64,000 nt of DNA from an uncultured Solirubrobacterales bacterium (GTDB lineage Bacteria; Actinomycetota; Thermoleophilia; Solirubrobacterales; 70-9), in NCBI GenBank assembly GCA_903939845.1, contig CAJAIJ010000057.1:172129-236128 (forward strand), written 5' to 3'. The notes beneath the pieces were generated by a model. It was not told the DNA's origin. It saw only the letters and a program-made list of their open reading frames with translations, and did no database searches. Within the stretch, counting starts at the first letter, position 1, and each line of letters begins with the position of its first letter. Both the position numbers and the translations under genes were made by a program. Below are positions 28,801-37,063 of this stretch, piece by piece.

Positions 28801-29229
28801 GCCAGAGTCGAGTGTCGATTCGAGGGTGACCCCTGGGAGGCCTGTCCGGAGCCGATCGGCTTCGGCCCACTGATGGACGGCCGACGGACGGTCTCGTTCA
28901 GGCAGGTCGATCAGGCCGGGAATTACTCCCCGATCACCGGACGGTCCTGGACCATCGACTCGATGCCACCCGAGGTGATGGCCGCCAGGCGAGCGATCGA
29001 CAGACGGGGAAGAGTCGGCCTCTCGGTTCGGGCTACTGACAGAGGGAGCGGTCTGGACGGACTCGAAGTGTCTTTTTCATCGCTCAGACCTTCGGAGCGA
29101 GCCGACCGCCGGATGCCGTGGCAGAGCACCGGGAAGGTGATGATCGGTCGGTCGATGGTTCCGTTCTGGGTGCGGGTGGCCGATCGAGCTGGAAACCGCT
29201 CGGGCTGGTTCAGGCTGGCGAACCGCTGA
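25852..29229 (+). CDS. Second secreted subtilisin-like (S8) protease with Ig-like repeats
   Basis: A 1125-residue paralogue of the protease at 11631. It has a signal peptide (about 20-45), a propeptide (ILIGFEPEAG...), and catalytic D161 (AVLDTGM), H216 (SHGTHTAG) and S377 (GTSMAGPHVAG). From about residue 445 there are seven or so diverged FECRLDSG-type Ig-like modules, each ending W-T-V-D. The tail VRVADRAGNRSGW matches the end of the first subtilase. ATG 25852 is chosen because the signal peptide follows directly; the 25732 start would overlap the fasciclin gene. The 3' end overlaps the O-antigen ligase-like gene by 20 bases, tail to tail. Confidence 0.9.
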   Translation: MVVSGKPGKRRGSPGGEALRLLALFILSVASILVATPPVSATAAPGPAGTTGILIGFEPEAGRDSRSDVLDAVDGEVVRAFRLVPGLRLVELPGAITPAEAVEEVDEMPGVAFVARDSVMKIDRAANDTQLDQQWGITAIRAPSAWDVTTGSSEVPVAVLDTGMDLDHPDLAGNLWTNPDEIGGNGIDDDGNGFVDDVHGWDFVNRDAVPEDDQSHGTHTAGTVGAVGNNGIGVAGVAWDVSLVPLKICSATGRCLVSDSIAALEYAVREGIPISNNSYGYTGNCSTAFGAAIQAAGAAGHLVVASAGNDGRDLGESPKYPAACPQENVISVAWLADETTLASKSNFGKPEVDLAAPGSQIQSTVPGGTYGAKSGTSMAGPHVAGTAALLKSAEPEWEWEEIKDRIMASTREVCGLPVVTGGVLDAGAAVLGEVGPGPACPDAPVITTGPMTLTNSGTATFTFTGVAGSSFECRLDSGPWQACSSPSTYTGVANGSRVFRVTQRVGDGPASAPSSWSWTVDTSAPTAPTTSAAPTSPSNATSASFTFSGEPGASFECRLDDGPITNCTSPYTVSGLADGPHSVTIFQTDRAGNRSAGTTRTWTVLAFPLDPPVVTYGPQALSNARSASITFSGSSGMTTRCRLDRNGTPGEWSNCTSPVELTGLTDGDYRLLLKLRDGAGNESASVEWAWTVDATAPAAPRIESGPAAFAGRSVAVSFSGEAGADFECRLDGPDLEGPWETCGSPFVRDGLGEGGHTLLIRQRDSAGNLSDSSTVEWIVDTEAPAAPTVLNGPTGSVSSTVAEFVIEGESGATAECLMDEEPAPGAWAACPPENRWVNLGEGPKELRVRLRDRAGNLSGETVRGWTVDTIAPVAPTLSGGPDPVTRTTSASISISTEAGATASCKLGNTGWMPCEGSFDADGLPDGGQLLRVRQTDSAGNDSLEATWLWIVDTSDPAAPSIEAGPSGLSREAVARFSLETEEGARVECRFEGDPWEACPEPIGFGPLMDGRRTVSFRQVDQAGNYSPITGRSWTIDSMPPEVMAARRAIDRRGRVGLSVRATDRGSGLDGLEVSFSSLRPSERADRRMPWQSTGKVMIGRSMVPFWVRVADRAGNRSGWFRLANR

Positions 29230-30790
29230 TTACTTCCGGCTGACCCTCGGCTCGCTCCTCCCGATTCCGGTCGGCCGATCCCGCCAGCCGGATCCCGATC
29301 AGACCACCGAGACCGGACGCCCAGAGCGCGGTCATCGCGGTCATGTGCCAGCTCCAGTCGATCAGGCCAGAGAGCAGGAACCCGACTACCAGCGGGATCA
29401 GGAGTGCGCCACCCGACAACGCGCGAACCCGCCAGGACAGGAGAAAGGCACCGACATAGAGCAGGAGCGAGAGCAGCAGGCCGCCGATGCCCAGCTCGAC
29501 CCACATCTCGCCGGGGATGGAGTGAGCAAACCTGGTCTGGGAGCTGAGGAGGGTTAGTTGCTCTCCGATCGAGGCCTGCCCGTAACTGCCGGCACCGAAC
29601 CCCTTGATCGGCTCCTCCTTTGCAGTCCCGATCGTCGCCTCGTAATAGGCCTGACGGCTCTGGGTTACGTCACCGGGTGCGAAGGGGCCGACGACGAAGG
29701 CGATCGCTCCGACCACCGCCAGGGCGGCTGCCGCCTGAACCAATCGGGTCGCGACCCGGTCGCTGATCCTTCTGGCGCCGAGTCCGAAGGCCCAGGCAAC
29801 GAGAGGCATGGCGACCACGAGGCCGACCATGACCACCTTCCGGCCCGACTGGTCTCCGGCCGTCTGGCCGAGAACCTCCCTGAACATCAACCAACCGGCG
29901 AAGGCAACCACGAATGAGGCTGCCGCGATTCCGAGTGCGACCTGACGCCGGACCCCGAGGGCTCCTCCCGGAAAGAGGACCGCGACGGCGACGAGAACGA
30001 ACGACATCAGCCATGCGAAGTCGCTGCCCGAGGTGGCGACGACAGTGACCGAGACCCCGAGGCCGAGGCCGGCGACGATCGAGAGGAGGGCCCGGGGAGG
30101 CTCGAGGGAATCCCAGACGGCCCATCGGGCCAGCGGGATGAGCGTGGCGGCAGCGAGCAGTGCAAGGGTGTTTCGGTACCGGAAGGGGCCTGCCGGAGTC
30201 AGCTCGCCCTGGTTGATCACCGCCAGCGAGGAGGTCTCGAGGTTGGCGAAACCCCATAGCCCCATGGCACCGGCGACCACGGCGACTGCGACCAGGAGGC
30301 CTGCCAGAGGCAGGACCGTCAGCCGGGTCGCGGCAACGGCCGCCGCAACCGCGATCAGGACGTAGGCCGCCAACGCCATCCCGAGGCGAGTCGCCTCGGC
30401 CGGAAGCACGGTCGTCCAGCTTCCACTGGCGAAGGTCAGGATGGCGAGGCCGATGAGAGCGATGACCGGGATGGCGAGGAGCGCCCGCAAGGTCAGACGG
30501 AGGTCGATGATGACCGCCAGGATCACGGCCGCGATTGCCGGGCCGAGGATCGGCCATGAGGCCTCGGCGCCCTCCCCGGGCAACGCGAGTCCGCCGTCCC
30601 GGAAGAGCTGGGTGAAGACCGCATAGGCGATCAACAGAACCACGACTCCGGCCAGGCCCTGCTGCCAGAGCGGTGCCGCCGGAACCTCCACCCCTAGCCG
30701 AGCGAGGATCGGCTCGGGCCGCGACGAGGTCCCCTCGGCTGATTCCCCGATTGCTTCGGCCGGAGCCTCCTCCGGTTCAAGTGCAGTCAT
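29210..30790 (-). CDS. O-antigen ligase/polymerase-like (Wzy_C) membrane protein
   Basis: A 526-residue polytopic protein with about 12-14 hydrophobic helices and a large outer loop. KGFGAGSYGQ followed by FAHSIPGEMWVELGIGG is the characteristic Wzy_C/O-antigen ligase region, where the His and the GE..VELG segment are conserved. Such proteins polymerise or ligate lipid-linked glycans at the outer face of the membrane. The N-terminal 30 residues are acidic and cytoplasmic. It lies 31 bases downstream of the MMPL gene and is likely co-transcribed with it. The polysaccharide genes from 35 kb on are possible partners. Confidence 0.8.
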   Translation of the reverse strand: MTALEPEEAPAEAIGESAEGTSSRPEPILARLGVEVPAAPLWQQGLAGVVVLLIAYAVFTQLFRDGGLALPGEGAEASWPILGPAIAAVILAVIIDLRLTLRALLAIPVIALIGLAILTFASGSWTTVLPAEATRLGMALAAYVLIAVAAAVAATRLTVLPLAGLLVAVAVVAGAMGLWGFANLETSSLAVINQGELTPAGPFRYRNTLALLAAATLIPLARWAVWDSLEPPRALLSIVAGLGLGVSVTVVATSGSDFAWLMSFVLVAVAVLFPGGALGVRRQVALGIAAASFVVAFAGWLMFREVLGQTAGDQSGRKVVMVGLVVAMPLVAWAFGLGARRISDRVATRLVQAAAALAVVGAIAFVVGPFAPGDVTQSRQAYYEATIGTAKEEPIKGFGAGSYGQASIGEQLTLLSSQTRFAHSIPGEMWVELGIGGLLLSLLLYVGAFLLSWRVRALSGGALLIPLVVGFLLSGLIDWSWHMTAMTALWASGLGGLIGIRLAGSADRNREERAEGQPEVISGSPA

Positions 30791-30821
30791 CGATGGAAAG
30801 GTATCCGACCGCTCCGGGGGA

Positions 30822-33023
30822 TCAGGAAGGATTCTGGGACCCGGGGCGGGGCTCCGGGATCAGCGCCTCCTGCTTCGGGTCCCGGCTCTCGACCATATGA
30901 CCCTCCAGAGAGACCGAGGGGATGATCCGGTCCATCCAGCCCGGAAGCCACCAGGCCCTGTCCCCCAGGAGATAGACGACGGCCGGCGAGATCAGGAGCC
31001 TCACGGCCAGGACGTCGACCAGGATCGCCACCCCGAGTCCCAGTCCGAACATCTTCGCGACGACGTCCGGTTGGGACACGAAGGCGAGGAAGACCGAGGC
31101 CATGATCAGCCCGGCGAACAGGACCACCTTGCCGATCCTGGAAAGCCCGTGGATCACCGACTCCCTCGGACCATCGCCCTCGTTGAAGGCCTCGTGAACC
31201 CTCGAGAGCAGGAACACGTTGTAGTCCATGCTGAGACCGAAGAGGATCGCGAACACGATCACCGGGACGAAGGAGATGATCGGTATCGGGGCGTCGACAC
31301 CGATCAGGCCCGCACCGATCCCGTCCTGGAAGACGGCCGTGATCACTCCATAGGCGGCGGCCACCGACATCAGGTTGAAGACGGCCGAGATCAGGGGTAT
31401 CCAGAGCGAGCGGAAGGCGATCAGAAGCAGCAGGACCGAGAGCCCGATCACCATCGCGATGAAGACCGGGAGCCGCTCTGCGACCTTGGTCGAGAAGTCG
31501 ACGAAAGCAGGAGCATTGCCCCCGATGGATACCTCCAGAGGCGTTCCGGCAGTTGCGGCCGGCACGGTTTCCTGCCTGAGTCGGTCGAGCAGCTCGGTCG
31601 TCGCCTCGTCCTGGGGCGAAGTCTTCGGGATCACCGTGATCGTGGCCATCTCGCCGTCCCGGCTGGGGGCCGCCGGCAGAACTGCGGCGACGCCCTGCTC
31701 GGCGCGCAGGGCCGCCTCGAGCCGCTTCAGCTGACCGGCCGTCTCCGGGGCACCTCTGGGCGTGTCGACCGCGACCAGGAATGGTCCGTTGGAACCTGGC
31801 CCGAACCCTTCGCTCAGGGTGTCATAGGCGAGGCGCTGGGTCGTCTCTTCGGGCTGGTTGCCGTCATCGGGTTGACCGAGCCTCATGTCGACGACCGGGG
31901 AGGCAAAGACCAGCAGGACCAGTGCCCCGGCCCCTATCGCGAGCCACGGCCGTGCGGTCACCCATCTGCCCCATCTCTCGAAACCCTTCGAGGGCAGGAC
32001 GTGAGCGGCCTTCTTCGGTCTCAGGCGTCTCTGGAAGGCGCCCATCATGATCGGCAGGACCGTCAGGGCCGAGACCACCACGGCCGCCACACCGATCGCG
32101 GCGCCGATGCCCATCTTTCCAATCAGGGGGATCCCCACAACGAGGAGACCGGCTATCGCGACCATCACGATCAGCCCGGCAGCGACCACGGAAGATCCAG
32201 CCGTCGCGGCGGCCTTGGCCGCGGCGTCCCGGGTCGAGTCGCCGAGGGCAGCCTGTTCCCTGAATCGACCGATGATCAAGAGGGCGTAATCGATCCCTGC
32301 CCCGAGACCGAGCATCACCGCGATCGTTGCCGCGAAGTCCGGCAGTGCGAGGGGTCTGGCGAGGATTACGAGGAGGAGCTGCCCGGCAGTCACTCCGATG
32401 AGAGCCCCGCCGAGGGTGGCGGCGACCGCGACACCGGATCTGAACAGGAACGAGAGGAGGATCAGCGCGATTGCCACCCCCACCAGCTCACCGACCGGGA
32501 ACTCCTGCTGAGCTCCGGCATCGACGAGTGGGCCCCTGAACGAGACCTCGATCCCGGCCCCTTCCGCCGTCCTGCCGGCTTCCTGGAGGAGCTCGCTGTC
32601 CTCGGCGACGACGTCGCCGTATTCCATGTCGTAGCGGACATCGGCTAGCGCGAACTTACGGTCCGGTGAGAGCCCGGGCGCCCCGGGGTCGAATGGGTCG
32701 CTGACCGTGATGACCGAAGGAAGCGCCGAGACCTCGGCCAGGGCCGCCTCGATGGCAGCCTTCTTCTCCGGCTCGACCAGAGTCCCGCTCTCGGACCGAA
32801 ACACGACCGTCGCGTCGACACCGGCCAGGGCCGGAGTGTGGGCTGCGAAAAGATCGAGTGCCCTCTGGCTCTCGGTGCCGGGTATCTGGAAACTGTCGGC
32901 GGGGGGTTCGGAGGAGTTCCCGGCCACCACGACCAGGCCGACCACCACGAGGACCGCGATGACGGCCGATCGCTTCCAGTGATGAGAGATGGACCTGGCT
33001 AGGGCTGCGAGGAGATCGGACAA
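30822..33023 (-). CDS. MMPL family RND-type transporter
   Basis: A 733-residue exporter with the two-fold RND layout: one helix, a large outer domain, five to six helices, then the same again. The MMPL signatures are present: GAGIDYALLIIGRFRE in the first half and GLSMDYNVFLLSRVHE in the second, both with the conserved Asp-Tyr pair used in proton coupling. Mycobacterial relatives export lipids and glycolipids; the cargo here is unknown. It precedes the O-antigen ligase-like gene on the same strand, which suggests a role in envelope assembly. Length is normal for short MMPL proteins. Confidence 0.9.
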   Translation of the reverse strand: MSDLLAALARSISHHWKRSAVIAVLVVVGLVVVAGNSSEPPADSFQIPGTESQRALDLFAAHTPALAGVDATVVFRSESGTLVEPEKKAAIEAALAEVSALPSVITVSDPFDPGAPGLSPDRKFALADVRYDMEYGDVVAEDSELLQEAGRTAEGAGIEVSFRGPLVDAGAQQEFPVGELVGVAIALILLSFLFRSGVAVAATLGGALIGVTAGQLLLVILARPLALPDFAATIAVMLGLGAGIDYALLIIGRFREQAALGDSTRDAAAKAAATAGSSVVAAGLIVMVAIAGLLVVGIPLIGKMGIGAAIGVAAVVVSALTVLPIMMGAFQRRLRPKKAAHVLPSKGFERWGRWVTARPWLAIGAGALVLLVFASPVVDMRLGQPDDGNQPEETTQRLAYDTLSEGFGPGSNGPFLVAVDTPRGAPETAGQLKRLEAALRAEQGVAAVLPAAPSRDGEMATITVIPKTSPQDEATTELLDRLRQETVPAATAGTPLEVSIGGNAPAFVDFSTKVAERLPVFIAMVIGLSVLLLLIAFRSLWIPLISAVFNLMSVAAAYGVITAVFQDGIGAGLIGVDAPIPIISFVPVIVFAILFGLSMDYNVFLLSRVHEAFNEGDGPRESVIHGLSRIGKVVLFAGLIMASVFLAFVSQPDVVAKMFGLGLGVAILVDVLAVRLLISPAVVYLLGDRAWWLPGWMDRIIPSVSLEGHMVESRDPKQEALIPEPRPGSQNPS

Positions 33024-33139
33024 GGGCTGAGGGTAAGAGTCGAGGGGTAGAGGGGTGCGAACCGGCGCGGACCCGATTCGTCGAAGCTGCTGCTACCGCG
33101 GAGGATACGAAACGGCAGACCGGTCCGCCGCGGTCGTCC

Positions 33140-33655
33140 CTAGAACCAGAGCGTCTCGCACTTGCGGCTGGCGACCTGATCGCGAACCGCCACCTGTCCC
33201 GATCGGGTGCGATAGGACTCGACCCACCACTCGCAGGTCCGGTACGGCACTTCGTCGTCGGTGATTATCTCGACCGCCTGCCCGACCCAGGCAACGCACC
33301 TGACCCGGATTCCCCCGGCCAGCTTCTGACAGCCGCCGGCCCCGCGCTCGTTCCAGTTCGTCTCGACGTCCTGCTCGGCCTTGTTGACGTAGGGACCCTT
33401 GCTGACGAAGAATTCCTCGGCCGACCTGCGGGCATTTGCCCTTGCGGCATTCGGCGAGACCGGCTTCAACTTCCGCCTGACCTTCCGGACCGGGGACGTT
33501 CCGTCGGTCGTACCGGAATCGGTGACGACGGCCGGCGATGCAGTCCGGGTCTTGGCCTCAGCGGCCGCCGATGAGGCGACCCCCACGGATCCGGCGCCCA
33601 GGGCGATCCCGAGGCCGATGGCGACAAGAGTCTTTGTGTGTTGGAAGCGGCTCAT
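33140..33655 (-). CDS. Secreted protein of unknown function
   Basis: A 171-residue exported protein with a clear signal peptide (TLVAIGLGIALGAGSVGVAS, cleavage near AAA-EA). A basic linker leads to a domain of about 90 residues with four Cys (GGCQKL, VRCVAW, RTCEWW, RKCETLW) that probably form two disulfides. I do not recognise the family. It stands alone, 117 bases upstream of the MMPL gene on the same strand. Confidence 0.6.
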   Translation of the reverse strand: MSRFQHTKTLVAIGLGIALGAGSVGVASSAAAEAKTRTASPAVVTDSGTTDGTSPVRKVRRKLKPVSPNAARANARRSAEEFFVSKGPYVNKAEQDVETNWNERGAGGCQKLAGGIRVRCVAWVGQAVEIITDDEVPYRTCEWWVESYRTRSGQVAVRDQVASRKCETLWF

Positions 33656-33862
33656 TTGCAGGTGTGGGGCGTTCGGTCAGGACCGCGTCCCCGAAAGGAC
33701 CTGGGTCACGTTACCAACGGTTCCTTTCCACAAACCCGGCAGACCCCGGTCGGTTGCGGTGTACCGCGAGATCGAACCTCCGCGAAGAGATACCCGTGCC
33801 GAATCAGGGCTCGAACGGTTGCCGTAGGGTTCGATTGGCCAAGACCCCGTTAGGAGACCCCG

Positions 33863-34876
33863 ATGCCAGAGACCAACCGCCGCTTCCTGCTCGCCGAAAG
33901 GCCCGTTGGGCCAGTGGACGAGAACACCTACGAAATGGCCACCGAGCCGATCCCGGAGATCGGTGAGGGCGAGGCGCTCGTGAAGGTCGGCTGGATCTCG
34001 ATCGACCCGACCAACCGGATGTGGATCGGAGAGGAGCCGACCTACCTCCCCCCGGTCGCGATCGGTGAGGTGATGCGTGGACTCGGCCTCGGCGAGGTCG
34101 TCGCCTCCAACAACCCGAACTTCCCCGTCGGTGCCCGGGTCCAGGGCCTGACCGGATGGCAGGACTACACGGTGATCAGCGACGAGATGCCCTTGATGGT
34201 GATCCCCGACGAGGTAGAGGCCGAGGCCCCGACCCTGCTCGGCGCACTGGGAATGACCGGTGTCACGGCATGGTTCGGAATGATGGAGATCGGTGAGCCG
34301 AAGGAAGGCGACACCGTGGTCGTCTCGGCGGCCGCCGGTGCGGTCGGATCGGTGGCGGGCCAGCTCGCCAAGGCGGCCGGTGCCCGGGTCGTAGGGATCG
34401 CCGGCGGCCCCGAGAAATGCGCCTGGATCGTGGACGAGCTCGGCTTCGATGCCGCGGTCGACTACAAGGCAGACGACTGGCGCGACCAGCTCAAGACGGC
34501 TACCCCTGACGGGATCGACCTCGACTTCGAGAACGTAGGTGGAGAAATCATGGAGGCCGTGTTCGCCCGACTCAACGTCGGCGCCAGGGTCGCGCTGTGT
34601 GGCCTGATCTCCGGCTACAACGAGACCGAGCCGCCTCCGGGCCCGCGCTCGTTCGGCAACCTCCTGGTCAACCGGGTCAAGCTCCAGGGATTCATCATCC
34701 TCGACTACTACCCCCGCTTCGGCGAGGCAGTGGCCGAGTTGGCCAAGCTCGCGGCCGAGGGCAAGCTGAAGGCCGAGGAGACCGTGGTCGAGGGATTCGA
34801 GAAGCTCCCCGAGGCGCTGAACATGCTGTTCGCCGGCGAGAACCGCGGCAAGCTCGTCGTCCATATCGCCGAGTAA
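33863..34876 (+). CDS. Zinc-free MDR NADP-dependent oxidoreductase (CurA/alkenal reductase-like)
   Basis: A 337-residue medium-chain dehydrogenase/reductase. SIDPTNRMWI and GEVMRGLGLGEVV are the early landmarks of the leukotriene B4 dehydrogenase/CurA group, GALGMTGVTAWFGMMEIG is the typical hinge, and AAAGAVGSVAGQLAKAAGARVVG is the NADP-binding loop. Zinc-binding cysteines are absent, as in this group, which reduces alpha,beta-unsaturated carbonyls. The ATG is preceded by TTAGGAG. It is convergent with the GT2 gene and not part of an obvious operon. Confidence 0.88.
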   Translation: MPETNRRFLLAERPVGPVDENTYEMATEPIPEIGEGEALVKVGWISIDPTNRMWIGEEPTYLPPVAIGEVMRGLGLGEVVASNNPNFPVGARVQGLTGWQDYTVISDEMPLMVIPDEVEAEAPTLLGALGMTGVTAWFGMMEIGEPKEGDTVVVSAAAGAVGSVAGQLAKAAGARVVGIAGGPEKCAWIVDELGFDAAVDYKADDWRDQLKTATPDGIDLDFENVGGEIMEAVFARLNVGARVALCGLISGYNETEPPPGPRSFGNLLVNRVKLQGFIILDYYPRFGEAVAELAKLAAEGKLKAEETVVEGFEKLPEALNMLFAGENRGKLVVHIAE

Positions 34877-34925
34877 TCGCCATCCGGTTGGCGGTCGGTC
34901 CTCCTCCTGGCCCTGACCTAAGCCC

Positions 34926-35819
34926 TTATTCGAAGAACGGAAGCGGCTCGTTGGCGAGCCGCCGGAGTGCCTTTCCCGCGATTCCCGGCTCCCGAGGTTG
35001 AGACTCCCGTCTCAGCTCGATGTACCGTTCCGAGTCGGCCAGGATCCTCTCCCTGTCGAAGTCGGAGTTCAGATGACGGGCCTCCATTTCGTTTCGGAGC
35101 AACGGTCCGATCGATTCCAGAGAGCTACCACCCATCCGGTAGGTGGCACTTTCCCGATGCCACCTCTTCAGGTAGAGGGCATCGGTTACTTCGACGATGT
35201 CACCCGAAAGGAGCATCGAGAAGATCCAGACCACATCGGAGGAGGTCCCGGCTTCGATCGGGGGCATCGGCCGGGAGCGCTCCCTGCGGAAGACGCCCCT
35301 CCAGGGGATCCCGAGCCGTCGGGACTCGAACAGGGCCTCCGGTTCTGCGGCCCTGAATCTGAGTGGATCGGAGCCGGTCGACCCCACCAACCGGGAAATG
35401 AACTCGGGTCGCCGGCGAATCCTGCCCCTGCCGAACACGGCATGGACATTCGGGAAGGCCAGAACCGCCTCCGGGTCGTCGCGGAGCAGGTCGACCAGCC
35501 TCTCGAAGTAATCGTCGCTTAGGACGAGATCGTCCTGCGGTAGCCAGCAGAAGAACTCCGTTTCGGCTTCGGCCAACAGGAGGTTGCAGTGCGAGACCCA
35601 ATCGAGGTGCCGGGGCCTCTTCACGACCGAGACGACGGGGTCTGTAGCGAGAAGGGCGGTGAGCCGTGCGGCCGAGTCATCGAGCCCCGAGGCGTCAGAG
35701 ATGACGACCCGGCTCCACTCGGGAGCCTTCGAGACATTGGCGGCGATCCCCTCCAGCCACCGCTCGGCACCGTGGAGCGGAATCGCGATCGTCAGCTTTG
35801 GTGGTCGTAGCGCTTCCAT
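34926..35819 (-). CDS. Glycosyltransferase family 2 (GT-A)
   Basis: A 297-residue GT-A transferase. It opens PKLTIAIPLHGAERWLEGI, the standard family 2 start; WLPQDDLVLSDDY holds the metal-site acidic pair (QDD in place of DxD). The C-terminal half has DVVWIFSMLLSG, typical of the acceptor side. I placed the start at ATG 35819, since the ORF track's 36167 start only reads through the upstream gene in another frame. It overlaps the end of the PP-loop gene by 28 bases and is the last of a three-gene coupled set. Confidence 0.83.
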   Translation of the reverse strand: MEALRPPKLTIAIPLHGAERWLEGIAANVSKAPEWSRVVISDASGLDDSAARLTALLATDPVVSVVKRPRHLDWVSHCNLLLAEAETEFFCWLPQDDLVLSDDYFERLVDLLRDDPEAVLAFPNVHAVFGRGRIRRRPEFISRLVGSTGSDPLRFRAAEPEALFESRRLGIPWRGVFRRERSRPMPPIEAGTSSDVVWIFSMLLSGDIVEVTDALYLKRWHRESATYRMGGSSLESIGPLLRNEMEARHLNSDFDRERILADSERYIELRRESQPREPGIAGKALRRLANEPLPFFE

Positions 35820-37063
35820 CTCCGCCCCCTGAGCCGCCACCGTAGCTTCTCGACCGCTCCCCGAAACCTCTTCTCCTTCTCGGCGAGAAACCGGAAGAAA
35901 GGCTTGATAAGTGGCACCCGCCACGGACCGCGGCCCTCGACCTGCCAGCCGATCATCCGGTACTGAATCCGGAGCTTCCAAAGGCCGACACTGCCATTGC
36001 TGCTGGCCTCCGCCCTTTCCATGATCGGAGTCCACATCGAGTCGAAGATCGCCTGTTGCCATGGATTGGACACGACGAGCCAGGGCCGGGGCAGGGGCAG
36101 GGTCCACCCGAAACTGGGAGGGCGAAGCACGCCGGCCGCGAACAGACCCCATCTGGTCCTCTGACACTTCTCGCAGACCCCGCAGTTGAAGGCGTTGCAG
36201 ACCCGGAGGAGTCCAAGTGATGCCGGATCTCCGGCGATGTCCTCAGCCTTTTCGAGCCGGCTGTGGTCGTAGCCGAAGGTCTCCACCGGGAACTGATTCG
36301 AACTCATCAGATGGTCGGTGAAGGGATTGTGGCTACAGGGGATGAACTGCTCAGCCAGATCACGGTGGTGGTGGGCTCCGGTCCACGCCATTGAGAATGC
36401 GTTACCAAATGGCTGCAAGGCACTCACAAGGCCAGTTGCGTAGTCCATAGAGATCGATACCGAACCGACCTCGCTCCAGTTCGTCTCCACGAGGGCAAGG
36501 CGGATCCCGATTCCGTCCAGGACTTCCGCCGCGTGTCGTGCAACCTCGAGAAAGTACGAATCGCGCTTCCGATAGTCGAATCCCCAGAGACTCACGGCGA
36601 CCACGGGATCTCCGGACGAAACCTGTCGGGCATGCCTGAGCGTGTGCAGGGAATCGAGCCCGCCCGAGAAGGCAACCACCGATCCGGACCTGTCAGCAGG
36701 GAGCGTGACCTCACCCTCCGCCCGCACCTCCAACGCCTCGAACAGGTCCGGGCGCCACCCATGCCATATCTCCGAGAACTCCGCCAGCCGTCCCCTCATT
36801 CCCTTCTGAACGACTCCATCCACGACGAGATCGGCACCGAGGTTCATCGCCACGGGAATCACCCCGACGGCGGCCCAGGTCAGGTCGCCCCCATTCGCCT
36901 CGTAGTCACCGTCGAGCAACGGGCTTCGATCCGGACCGGACAGGTGATCCGTCCTCTCCGCAAGCTTCAGGATCCGGGTTTCGCCGTCGGGAAGGTCGAT
37001 CGCCGCCGAGACCCTTCCCGGCCCTCCCGGAAGCGGACCGACCCGAAGTTCGGGCCGACTCAT
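35792..37063 (-). CDS. PP-loop N-type ATPase with QueC-like zinc motif
   Basis: A 423-residue adenylating enzyme. SGGLDS at residues 133-138 is the pyrophosphate loop. C289, C294, C297 and C300 in CNAFNCGVCEKCQRTR have the CGxCxxCxxR spacing of the QueC zinc site. The N-terminal 130 residues are a separate domain. QueC makes 7-cyano-7-deazaguanine, but at about 230 residues it is much shorter and no other deazaguanine genes are here, so the substrate probably differs (a carboxylate made into an amide, nitrile or similar). Its start overlaps the FAD oxidoreductase stop by 4 bases and its end overlaps the GT2 gene. Confidence 0.72.
   Translation of the reverse strand: MSRPELRVGPLPGGPGRVSAAIDLPDGETRILKLAERTDHLSGPDRSPLLDGDYEANGGDLTWAAVGVIPVAMNLGADLVVDGVVQKGMRGRLAEFSEIWHGWRPDLFEALEVRAEGEVTLPADRSGSVVAFSGGLDSLHTLRHARQVSSGDPVVAVSLWGFDYRKRDSYFLEVARHAAEVLDGIGIRLALVETNWSEVGSVSISMDYATGLVSALQPFGNAFSMAWTGAHHHRDLAEQFIPCSHNPFTDHLMSSNQFPVETFGYDHSRLEKAEDIAGDPASLGLLRVCNAFNCGVCEKCQRTRWGLFAAGVLRPPSFGWTLPLPRPWLVVSNPWQQAIFDSMWTPIMERAEASSNGSVGLWKLRIQYRMIGWQVEGRGPWRVPLIKPFFRFLAEKEKRFRGAVEKLRWRLRGRRWKRYDHQS

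Noticed and set aside
35792-37063. Queuosine/7-deazaguanine biosynthesis locus
   Set aside because: Only the zinc-site and PP-loop resemblance; no queD, queE, queF or tgt-like genes, and the protein is about twice QueC's length.
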